From positions 1,054,001 through 1,118,000 of the forward strand of contig JBBCGR010000003.1 of the NCBI GenBank assembly GCA_037201625.1: DNA of 64,000 bases, in the 5' to 3' direction. Both the position numbers and the translations under genes were made by a program. The notes under the pieces are model-generated. The model had not been told where the DNA came from. It saw nothing but the letters and a program-made list of their open reading frames with translations, and ran no database searches. Origin of the DNA: JAMXLO01 sp037201625 (GTDB lineage Bacteria; Pseudomonadota; Alphaproteobacteria; Acetobacterales; Acetobacteraceae). Numbering within the stretch: the first letter of the stretch is position 1; the number at the start of each line of letters is the position of its first letter. Shown here one piece after another: positions 45,506-53,425 of the stretch.

Positions 45506-46593
45506 CCGGGTCGCTCGCATCGGCGGCCCCGGTGCCGCCGCCGGCCATGGGCATTTTCGAGCGTTTCCTGACCCTGTGGGTCGCGCTGTGCATCGTCGCC
45601 GGCATCGCACTCGGGCGGATCAGGCCCGGCGCGTTCCACGCGATCGGCAACGCGACAGTGGCCCAGGTCAACCTTCCCGTCGCCGCGCTGGTCTGGCTGA
45701 TGATCGTGCCCATGCTGCTGAAGATCGATCCCGCCGCGCTGGGCGAGGTCGGGCGGCATTGGCGCGGCATCGGTGCCACGGTGGGGATCAACTGGCTGGT
45801 CAAGCCGTTCTCGATGGCGTTGCTGGCCTGGATCTTCATCGCCCATCTGTTCCGGCCGTTCCTGCCGCCGGACCAGATCAGCAGCTACATCGCCGGGCTG
45901 ATCCTGCTGGCGGCCGCACCGTGCACGGCCATGGTGTTCGTCTGGTCGAACCTGGTCGACGGCGAGCCGCATTTCACGCTGAGCCAGGTGGCGCTGAACG
46001 ACGCGATCATGGTCGTCGCCTTCGCGCCGATCGTCGGGCTGCTGCTCGGCCTCTCGTCGATCACGGTGCCCTGGGACACGCTGGTGCTCTCGGTCGTGCT
46101 CTACATCGTGGTGCCGGTGATCGTCGCCCAGTTATGGCGCCGCGCACTGCTGGCCTACGGCGGGCCGCCGGCGCTGGAACGGGCGCTGCACCGCCTGGCG
46201 CCGCTGTCGCTGTGCGCATTGCTGCTGACGCTGGTTCTGCTGTTCGGCCTGCAGGGCGAGCAGATCGTCCGCCAGCCCGTCGTCATCGCCCTGCTGGCGG
46301 TGCCGATCATCATCCAGGTCTACTTCAACGCCGGCCTGGCCTACTGGCTCAACCGCCGCCTTGGCGTCGAATGGTGCGTCGCGGGGCCTTCGGCCCTGAT
46401 CGGCGCCAGCAACTTCTTCGAACTGGCGGTCGCCACCGCCATCGCCCTGTTCGGCTTCCAGTCGGGTGCCGCCCTGGCGACCGTCGTGGGCGTGCTGGTG
46501 GAAGTCCCCGTCATGCTGTCCGTCGTGCGTATCGTTCGCCGCTCACGGGGTTGGTACGAGCGCGCCCTGTTGCCGGGGACTCCCCGCGCCTAG
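45502..46593 (+). CDS. acr3: ACR3-family arsenite efflux permease
   Basis: Inner-membrane arsenite exporter of 363 residues with ten predicted helices. Characteristic segments are FLTLWVALCIVAGIALGR, NLPVAALVWLMIVPMLLKID, LAAAPCTAMVFVWSNLVDGEP (with the essential family cysteine) and GASNFFELAVATAIALFG. Start GTG 45502 overlaps the arsI stop (GTGA). It exports As(III), including that released by ArsI. No arsC arsenate reductase or arsA is present nearby. Confidence 0.94.
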   Translation: MTGSLASAAPVPPPAMGIFERFLTLWVALCIVAGIALGRIRPGAFHAIGNATVAQVNLPVAALVWLMIVPMLLKIDPAALGEVGRHWRGIGATVGINWLVKPFSMALLAWIFIAHLFRPFLPPDQISSYIAGLILLAAAPCTAMVFVWSNLVDGEPHFTLSQVALNDAIMVVAFAPIVGLLLGLSSITVPWDTLVLSVVLYIVVPVIVAQLWRRALLAYGGPPALERALHRLAPLSLCALLLTLVLLFGLQGEQIVRQPVVIALLAVPIIIQVYFNAGLAYWLNRRLGVEWCVAGPSALIGASNFFELAVATAIALFGFQSGAALATVVGVLVEVPVMLSVVRIVRRSRGWYERALLPGTPRA

Positions 46594-46624
46594 TAGGGTG
46601 CCGCCCCGGAGGTGAGAACACAGC

Positions 46625-48589
46625 ATGAACGATCTGTTCGGCGGCAAGGACAAGGGTGGCGATTATTCGGCCAAGGACATCGAGGTCCTGGAAGGGCTGG
46701 AGCCGGTCCGCCGACGTCCCGGCATGTTCATCGGCGGCACCGACGAGACGGCGCTGCACCACCTCGCCGCCGAGATCATCGACAATGCAATGGATGAGGC
46801 TGTGGCGGGCCACGCCGGCTTCATCGAGGTGACGCTGGAGCCGGACAACTGGCTGACGGTGCGCGACAACGGCCGCGGCATTCCGGTGGACCCGCATCCG
46901 AAATTCAAGAACCTGTCCGCGCTCGAGGTGATCCTGACCACGCTGCACTCGGGCGGCAAGTTCGGCGGCAAGGCCTACGAGACGTCCGGCGGGCTGCACG
47001 GCGTCGGCAGTTCGGTGGTCAACGCGCTGTCCGCGGCGATGCAGGTTGAGGTCGCGCGCGACCGCGTACTGTGGAAGCAGAGCTATGCGCGCGGCAAGCC
47101 GACCAGCAAGCTGGTGAATGCCGGCGCGGTGCACAACCGGCGCGGGACGTCGATCCGCTTCCAGCCGGACCCGACGATCTTCCCCGGGCTCTCGTTCGTG
47201 CCGGCGCGGCTGTACCGGCTGTGCCGGTCCAAGGCCTATCTGTTCCGCGGCGTGCAGATCCGCTGGGCCTGCGATCCTTCGCTGTTGCGTGGCGCGAAGG
47301 ACGACACGCCGGCCGAGGCGGTGCTGCATTTTCCGGGTGGCCTGCGCGACAGCCTGGAGGCGGAGATCGGCGAGGCGCCACGCGTGCTGCCGACATTGTG
47401 GGCTGGCGAGGCGGACCTGCCGTCCGCGTCCGGCCGGCTGGAATGGGCGGTGGCCTGGCTGGAGGAAGGCGAGGGCTTCACCCATTCCTATTGCAACACG
47501 ATCCCGACCACCCAGGGCGGCACGCACGAGGCCGGGTTCCGTGCCGCGCTGCTGAAGGGCCTGCGGGCCTGGGGCGAGCAGCGCGGCAATCGTCGCGCCG
47601 CACAGGTGACGGCGGAGGACCTGCTGGCGCCGATCGCGGCCAAGCTGTCGGTGTTCCTGCGCGATCCGCAGTTCCAGGGCCAGACCAAGGAGAAGCTCAC
47701 CTCCTCGGAGGCGACCCGGCTGGTGGAGACTGCGCTGCGCGACCGGTTCGACCATTGGCTCGCCGGCGATCCGACGCAGGCCGACAACCTGCTGGCCTTC
47801 GTCATCGAGCGTGCCGAGGAGCGGCTGCGCCGGCGTGAGAACAAGGACACTGCGCGCAAGTCGGCGACGCGGCGCCTGCGGCTGCCCGGCAAGCTGACCG
47901 ACTGCACGCGCGAGAACGCCGCCGAGACCGAGATCTTCCTGGTGGAGGGCGACAGCGCCGGCGGTTCGGCCAAGCAGGCGCGCAACCGCGAGACCCAGGC
48001 GGTGCTGCCGCTGCGCGGCAAGATCCTGAACGTCGCCAGCGCATCGGCCGACAAGCTGCGGCAGAACCAGGAGCTGAAGGACCTGATCGAGGCGCTCGGC
48101 TGCGGCGTCGGCGATCGTTTCGATCGTGCCAAGCTGCGCTATGGCCGCGTCATCATCATGACGGATGCCGACGTGGACGGCGCGCACATCGCCTCGCTGC
48201 TGATGACGTTCTTCTATCGGGAGCTGCCGGAGCTGGTGCGCCATGGCCACGTCTACCTGGCGCAGCCGCCGCTGTACCGGCTGACGCAGGGGGCGAAGTC
48301 GATCTACGCGATGGACGATGCGGACCGCGAGGTGAAGACCAAGCGCGAGTTCAAGGCCGGGACGAAGGTGGAGGTCAGCCGCTTCAAAGGCTTGGGCGAG
48401 ATGCCGCCGTCGCAGCTCAAGGAGACCACGATGGATCCGGCGAGGCGCACGCTGCTGAAGGTCGTGGCGGCGCCGGAAGAGCGGGCCAAGACCAACGCGC
48501 TGGTGGAGAGCCTGATGGGACGACGCCCGGAGCTGCGCTTCCAGTTCATTCAGGAGCGGGCGCGCACGGTGGAGGAGGTGGACGTCTGA
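46625..48589 (+). CDS. parE: DNA topoisomerase IV subunit B
   Basis: ATPase subunit of the chromosome-decatenating type II topoisomerase, 654 residues. It has the GHKL ATP site (EIIDNAMDEAVAGH, RDNGRGIPV, SGGLHGVGSSVVNALS), transducer Lys in NTIPTTQGGTHEAGF, and the TOPRIM domain with EGDSAGGSAKQARNRETQ and DADVDGAHI. YxGGTDExxLHHL-like FIGGTDETALHHLAAE and the lack of the large GyrB insertion identify ParE. 31 bp after acr3 and preceded by GGAGGTGAG-like sequence; not obviously part of the arsenic operon. Confidence 0.94.
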   Translation: MNDLFGGKDKGGDYSAKDIEVLEGLEPVRRRPGMFIGGTDETALHHLAAEIIDNAMDEAVAGHAGFIEVTLEPDNWLTVRDNGRGIPVDPHPKFKNLSALEVILTTLHSGGKFGGKAYETSGGLHGVGSSVVNALSAAMQVEVARDRVLWKQSYARGKPTSKLVNAGAVHNRRGTSIRFQPDPTIFPGLSFVPARLYRLCRSKAYLFRGVQIRWACDPSLLRGAKDDTPAEAVLHFPGGLRDSLEAEIGEAPRVLPTLWAGEADLPSASGRLEWAVAWLEEGEGFTHSYCNTIPTTQGGTHEAGFRAALLKGLRAWGEQRGNRRAAQVTAEDLLAPIAAKLSVFLRDPQFQGQTKEKLTSSEATRLVETALRDRFDHWLAGDPTQADNLLAFVIERAEERLRRRENKDTARKSATRRLRLPGKLTDCTRENAAETEIFLVEGDSAGGSAKQARNRETQAVLPLRGKILNVASASADKLRQNQELKDLIEALGCGVGDRFDRAKLRYGRVIIMTDADVDGAHIASLLMTFFYRELPELVRHGHVYLAQPPLYRLTQGAKSIYAMDDADREVKTKREFKAGTKVEVSRFKGLGEMPPSQLKETTMDPARRTLLKVVAAPEERAKTNALVESLMGRRPELRFQFIQERARTVEEVDV

Positions 48590-48760
48590 CGCGTGGCCGA
48601 TTCGGCTGCATTCATGTCGGGTGTGCATTGCGCAGCAACGCCACGGGCCACGGCGCGGCGGCCGTATTCGCCAGGCCGATCGCTGGGCTGGCGAGGTCGG
48701 GATGGCCTGACGGGTGGGCGCGGCCGTGCTACGGAGGGACGCCGCGTGCGATGGCCGGAT

Positions 48761-48837
48761 GCGCCCTTAGCTCAGTCGGATAGAGCAACAGCCTTCTAAG
48801 CTGTGGGTCACTGGTTCGAGTCCAGTAGGGCGCGCCA
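48761..48837 (+). tRNA. tRNA-Arg (anticodon TCT)
   Basis: Acceptor GCGCCCT/AGGGCGC, D arm with AGCTCAGTCGGATAGAGC, anticodon stem ACAGC/GCTGT around CTTCTAA, variable loop GGGTC, T arm CTGGTTCGAGTCCAG, discriminator G and encoded CCA. The anticodon TCT reads AGA/AGG. Accessory metal-resistance genes begin immediately downstream. Confidence 0.95.
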
Positions 48838-48953
48838 TCGCTTCAAGGGGTTGGCGGTGCTCCAGTTGCAGTTTGCAACGCTACGTCTCATCTTTTCCGC
48901 TGGTGCAAACCGAGCGCGTCAGATCTGCGTCTATGCGCCCCGGCGGACCCCGA

Positions 48954-49649
48954 TCAGCCAATGACCATCCGGGCGCCCGAGACAAGCAGGAGCGCCGCGA
49001 GGATATAGCGCAATGAATTGGGCGGCAGACGTTCGGCGCCAAGCCATGAGCCGAGGGTGCCACCGATCCCGGCCGCAAGGAGCCACCACGGCAGTTCGTG
49101 AGGCAGCGCGCCCAGCGTCGCCCACGCACCGGCCAGGGCGGCGGCGGAGTTCAGCAGGTTGAATGCGGCAGACACGGCCGCCGATTGCCGCACGCCCACC
49201 CAGCCGCAGAGCAGGATCAGCGGAGCGAGGAAGATGCCTCCGCCAGCGCCCGTCAGTCCCGCGATGAATCCCACCGCGCCACCGGCAGCGAGTGATGGCA
49301 GAAAGGGCGGATCAACCACACGCATTGCGACGGACGTCGATGCGTCACGAGCAGATCGGATCATCTGCGCCGCCGCAAGAAGCAGCACTACGCCAACGAC
49401 TGGCTGATACAAATGCGGCGGCAGATTGACGGCGCCTCCGATGATCGAAAACGGTGCACCCAGAACGCCGAACGGATAGAACGTCCGCCACGTCAGGAGG
49501 CCGGCGCGCAGGAACCGAGCCGAGCCGATAGCGGCGACGAGTATGTTGAGCGCGAGGGCAGTCGGCTTGATGGTGGCTGGATCGAAGGCGAGCCATGCCA
49601 TGGCCGCGATGTATCCTGTCGCGCCAGCCTGCCCAACGGACGCGTACAA
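48954..49649 (-). CDS. TauE/SafE (TSUP) family permease, start uncertain
   Basis: Membrane protein of at least 231 residues with about seven helices, of the sulfite/organosulfonate exporter family. Motifs: SVGQAGATGYIAAMA, KPTALALNILVAAIGSARF and the second repeat GFIAGLTGAGGGIFLAPLILL. No ATG fits: TTG 49649 or CTG 49685 would have to serve. In the same frame an ATG at 49712, preceded by GAGGTGAC, runs seven codons and then meets TAA (49689-49691) before the conserved N-terminal helix, suggesting a nonsense mutation near the real start. Possibly inactive. Confidence 0.78.
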   Translation of the reverse strand: MYASVGQAGATGYIAAMAWLAFDPATIKPTALALNILVAAIGSARFLRAGLLTWRTFYPFGVLGAPFSIIGGAVNLPPHLYQPVVGVVLLLAAAQMIRSARDASTSVAMRVVDPPFLPSLAAGGAVGFIAGLTGAGGGIFLAPLILLCGWVGVRQSAAVSAAFNLLNSAAALAGAWATLGALPHELPWWLLAAGIGGTLGSWLGAERLPPNSLRYILAALLLVSGARMVIG

Positions 49650-49836
49650 TGCAGCAATGACGGCGAGGGCGACGACGATGCCCAGCGTTTAGCCTCGCCT
49701 GCGCTCGGGCATGGTGTGTCACCTCGACAATTCCTCCCGCATCCTACGGCTGATCTGAATGCCGTCGCCATCCACCGCAGCCGGGACGATATCCGCTGTT
49801 CATGGCGCACACCGCGGCGGGGATCATTGCCATCGT

Positions 49837-50020
49837 TCAAGCTTGGCGCAGCCTCAGTGCATTCAGCGTCACCAGGACCGTTGCGCCGGTAACGGCCAGG
49901 ATTGCCGGCCGAGAGCCCTGTCAGCCCCACGAGGGTGGCAACCAGGAAAAGGCCTTCAATCCCAGCGTAACCGTAACATTCTACCAGATATCCTGCATCC
50001 TCGCATGCGTCGGGTGTGGC
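49837..50020 (-). pseudogene. Remnant of a metal P-type ATPase C-terminus
   Basis: On the minus strand, pieces of the final membrane hairpin of a CadA/ZntA-type P1B ATPase are recognisable: ARMQDIW, then NVTVTLGLKA, LFLVATLVGLTGLS, and LAVTGATVLVTLNALRLRQA with stop TGA at 49837-49839. A TAG replaces the Gln codon between IW and NVT, and two frameshifts separate the other pieces, so it is a decayed gene end. No catalytic DKTGT or CPC segment was found upstream (50021-50438), where nothing else is recognised. Confidence 0.68.
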
Positions 50021-50438
50021 GATGGCGGCACTGACGTGGTGCAGGAGACTGCGGATGCGGTGGTGCAAACCGGCTGAGCTTCATCCGGCACGGCCGGGAA
50101 CGGGGCTTCTTGCTGGAGAGCGTGCGCACCTTGCTCGCCCGGAGCGACGAACCGGACCACCACCGCACCGACGTCGACGCGACCGCGCGCGGACACCTTG
50201 CCGCGGTTGGACCCGCAAGCGCACGGCTCCAGCGCCGGAAGCCGGGTTGTCGCACATGGTCGACGCCTGCTGTCGTGGAAGCGTCGCCGAGTATCCCATC
50301 TTCGAGGCGCCTGCTCCGGACGGTCGCGGTGCGATTGCCCGGCCGGGGAGCGCACGCGTGCACGGACAGCTTACAAAACAGTTAATCGTCCAAGGCGGCC
50401 CTTGACCGCGAGGTTTGCCCTTCGCTAGGTCTTCCGCC

Positions 50439-50801
50439 ATGGGAACACACGCGAACATGCCTCGGTTCGCTGTAAGCCGGCGTTGGCTTACGGTCGTGTT
50501 TGCCATCCTCATCCTCGTCGCGAATTTTGTTCCGTGTGCGGCAGACGGGCGTTCTCCAGGCGCCGCGACACCGGCCGGGATGTTCGCCGTCGATCTCCCC
50601 TCCGATGAACCGGGAGCATCCCCGGTGGAGAAGGCGATCGGCCATAGCATCGGTCAGTGCGGCTGCAGCATGGTCGTGTTGCAGGACGCGGCGCCGCGCG
50701 TGGTGATGCCGCAAAGGCAGGCGGCGAGCTTTGCCCTGGCACCGCCGTTCGCCATGCCACCTGGCACCCAATCGCTCCCTCTCGAACCACCTCGCAGTTA
50801 G
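50439..50801 (+). CDS. Small membrane or secreted protein ahead of czcC
   Basis: 120-residue protein from ATG 50439 with an N-terminal hydrophobic segment (WLTVVFAILILVANFVPCAA), likely a signal peptide or anchor. The mature part contains HSIGQCGCSM, a possible metal-binding His/Cys cluster, and a proline-rich tail. It precedes the czcCBA genes in the same direction by about 80 bp. Function unknown; association with metal efflux is by position only. Confidence 0.65.
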   Translation: MGTHANMPRFAVSRRWLTVVFAILILVANFVPCAADGRSPGAATPAGMFAVDLPSDEPGASPVEKAIGHSIGQCGCSMVVLQDAAPRVVMPQRQAASFALAPPFAMPPGTQSLPLEPPRS

Positions 50802-50881
50802 CGCGCCGTCTCTAGCGTGGCCGCGGCGGAGTCCGCCGGAACGCCGCACGGCTGTCCGCAACTGCGAAATTGTGTGTTCAA

Positions 50882-52186
50882 ATGCAACCATATCGTTGGG
50901 CGATGGCGGGATTGCTCGCGCTCGTCCCGCTTGCGGCCGGCGCGGAGACGACCCGCGTCACCGCCGAACTCGTTGTCGTCACGTCACCGGCGCAGGCAGT
51001 TGCGATTGCATTGGATCGTTCCCCGGCCATGCGCAGCGCCAGGGCTTCGCGGCAGGCGGTGCAAGGCGAAGGACTCCAGGCCGGATTGCGACCCAATCCC
51101 GAGGCGTCGTTCACCGTCGAGAATTTCGGCAGCATAGGCGGCCGCGGTTCGTATCGCAGCTTCGACCAGACCGAGGCGACCGTCGGTCTTTCGCAACGTA
51201 TCGAACTCGGCGGCAAGCGCTCGGCGCGTGTGGGGTTTGCCGGACGCAATGACGAAGTGGCCAGCCTGGAGGTCGAGACGGCGCGGCTCGACCTCGCGCG
51301 CGACGTCGTAACGGCACTCGCGACTGCGACCGCGGCCGCCCGTCTCGCGGAGGTCGAGCGGGAGCGTGCCCGCGTTGCCGCAGAAAGCGCACGCGTTGTG
51401 CGGGAACGTGTCGCAGCCGGCAAGGAAGCCCTGCTGCAAGCGAAGCGGGCGGAGGTTGCCCGAACGGCCGCGGAGATTGCGGCCGAACGCTCGCGGCGGG
51501 ACGCAGAGAGCAGCCTGAGAATGCTGGCGCTGCTGATGGGCGTTGCGCATCTCGAGATTGCCGCGCGTCAGTCCTGGTTCGACGACATCGGTGCGGAACC
51601 GTCCGTGCCGCAACAGGCCGATCCCTCGGGTCGTCTGCGGGCCAATCCCGACCTTGCGCGCCTTGACGCTGTCATCGCCCAGCGGCGGGCCGATGTCGCC
51701 CTGCAACGCGCCAACGCGGTGCCGGATGTGACTGTCCAGGGCGGCGTCCGACGCTTCCAGGAGGGGCGGGAGACAGCGTTCGTGGCAGGGGTCTCCGTGC
51801 CGTTGCCGTTCAGTGACCGCAACCAGGGCGGCATCGCGCGCGCGAATGCCGAACTCACCCGAGCCGAGGCCGAGGCCGAGCGGGGACGTGCCGCGCTCGC
51901 GACATCGCTGACGACGGCGGAGTACCGGATGAAGCTGGCCTGGCGCACGGTGCAGAGCCTGCGACGCACCGCGGTGCCTGCCGCATCGCAGGCGGTCGGT
52001 TTTGCTGGGACCGGCTATGCCGAAGGGAAGTTCCCGTTTCTCGAGGTGCTCGACGCGCAGCGCGCACTGTCCGATGTGCGCGCCGAACTCATCGAGGCAC
52101 TGCGCGAGTTCCATGCCCGCCGTGCGGAGGTCGAGCGCCTGCGCGGGGAGACGGCAGGCAATCTTTCATTGGCAGGATCACGATGA
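50882..52186 (+). CDS. czcC: Outer-membrane efflux channel, CzcC-like (TolC family)
   Basis: Outer-membrane component of a heavy-metal RND pump, 434 residues. Signal peptide MAGLLALVPLAAGAE lies near residues 8-22; two OEP repeats follow with long helices (VTALATATAAARLAEVERERARVAAESARVVRE) and beta-strand segments such as GLSQRIELGGKRSAR and VPLPFSDRNQG. In-frame ATG 50882 was preferred to GTG 50870. Its stop overlaps czcB (ATGA). Codon third positions look less GC-biased than in the housekeeping genes, in keeping with acquired DNA. Confidence 0.88.
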   Translation: MQPYRWAMAGLLALVPLAAGAETTRVTAELVVVTSPAQAVAIALDRSPAMRSARASRQAVQGEGLQAGLRPNPEASFTVENFGSIGGRGSYRSFDQTEATVGLSQRIELGGKRSARVGFAGRNDEVASLEVETARLDLARDVVTALATATAAARLAEVERERARVAAESARVVRERVAAGKEALLQAKRAEVARTAAEIAAERSRRDAESSLRMLALLMGVAHLEIAARQSWFDDIGAEPSVPQQADPSGRLRANPDLARLDAVIAQRRADVALQRANAVPDVTVQGGVRRFQEGRETAFVAGVSVPLPFSDRNQGGIARANAELTRAEAEAERGRAALATSLTTAEYRMKLAWRTVQSLRRTAVPAASQAVGFAGTGYAEGKFPFLEVLDAQRALSDVRAELIEALREFHARRAEVERLRGETAGNLSLAGSR

Positions 52187-53415
52187 CGAACCGTATCGGT
52201 CTTCTGGCAATGGGCCTGCTTGGCGGCATCGGCATTGCCGCCGTCGTGCCGGTCATTCCGCAAGAGATCCGCGACCTGGCCGGTATCGCGGCCACTGCCG
52301 ATGCGAAGAATGCCGTGGATCCGCATGGCCATGCATCCGGCGAAAGCGAAGAAGGCCACGGCGAGGAAGGCAGGATCACCATGACGGCGGAACAGGTTGA
52401 CGCCGCCGGCATTCGGGTGGCGGCTGTCGCCAGCGGCGTTCTCGTGAGCCGCATATCGGTGCCCGGCGTCCTTGCTGCGAACAGCGATCGGCTGGTGCGG
52501 GTGACAGCGCGCGTGCCGGGCACCATTGCCGAAGTCAAGCAACGGCTGGGCGATATGGTTTCGGCGGGTGATGTGCTGGCTGTCATTGAAAGCCGCGAGA
52601 TTGCTGACGCCAAGGGCGAGTTTCTCGCGGCCAGCCGTGCGGCGGGTGTGGCCAATGTGACGCTCGCGCGTGAGGCGAGGCTCTGGAAGCAGCGGGTCTC
52701 GGCTGAGCAGGATTTCCTGCAGGCACGTGCTACTGCGGAAGAAGCCAGCATCCGTCTCGACCTTTCCCGACAAAGGCTTTCAGCGCTTGGCCTTGCCGAG
52801 AATGAGGTCGCCGCGTTGCATGGCCAGCCCGCGTCAGCCTTGCGGCGCCTCGAACTTCGCGCACCGATCGCCGGCAGGGTGATTGCCCGTGCCGCGGTGC
52901 AGGGCGCGGCCGTTGCCGCCGATGCCGAGTTGTTCTCGGTGGCCGACCTCACGACGCTTTGGGTCGAAATGGCGATCCCGCCGAAGGACCTGCAGCTCGC
53001 GAACGAAGGCCAGGCGATAACGATCCGGGAAGGCGAGGCGCGCGGCGAGGGCAGGATCGTGTTTCTGAGCCCGGTGCTGGATCCCGAAACGCGAACGGCA
53101 CGCGCCGTGGCCGAGATCGACAACCGCGAAGGGGGATGGCGGCCGGGCGGGTATGTCATCGCGGAACTCGTGGCCGATGCACAACCGGTCGATGTGGTTG
53201 TTCCGCGCGATGCCGTGCAGGACTTCGAAGGAGCGAAGATCGTCTTCGTTCGTACACCCGAAGGCTTCGAGAAGCGCGAGGTTGCCTTCGGCCGCGAGGA
53301 TGCCACGCAGGTCGAAGTGATCTTTGGCCTGGACGCCGGTACCGAGATCGCGGTCGGCAACGCTTTCGCCCTGCGCGCCGAGCTTGGCAAGTCCGAAGCC
53401 AGTCACGCGCATTGA
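52183..53415 (+). CDS. czcB: Periplasmic adaptor of heavy-metal RND pump, CzcB-like
   Basis: Membrane-fusion protein of 410 residues, anchored by an N-terminal hydrophobic segment. A His/Glu-rich stretch DPHGHASGESEEGHGEEG (about residues 46-63) is a likely metal-binding antenna. The core shows ANSDRLVRVTARVPGTIAEV and LRAPIAGRVIARAAVQGAAV (lipoyl halves), a helical hairpin between them, and a C-terminal barrel ending RAELGKSEASHAH. It connects CzcA to CzcC. Confidence 0.9.
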   Translation: MTNRIGLLAMGLLGGIGIAAVVPVIPQEIRDLAGIAATADAKNAVDPHGHASGESEEGHGEEGRITMTAEQVDAAGIRVAAVASGVLVSRISVPGVLAANSDRLVRVTARVPGTIAEVKQRLGDMVSAGDVLAVIESREIADAKGEFLAASRAAGVANVTLAREARLWKQRVSAEQDFLQARATAEEASIRLDLSRQRLSALGLAENEVAALHGQPASALRRLELRAPIAGRVIARAAVQGAAVAADAELFSVADLTTLWVEMAIPPKDLQLANEGQAITIREGEARGEGRIVFLSPVLDPETRTARAVAEIDNREGGWRPGGYVIAELVADAQPVDVVVPRDAVQDFEGAKIVFVRTPEGFEKREVAFGREDATQVEVIFGLDAGTEIAVGNAFALRAELGKSEASHAH

Positions 53416-53425
53416 GGAGAAGGTC

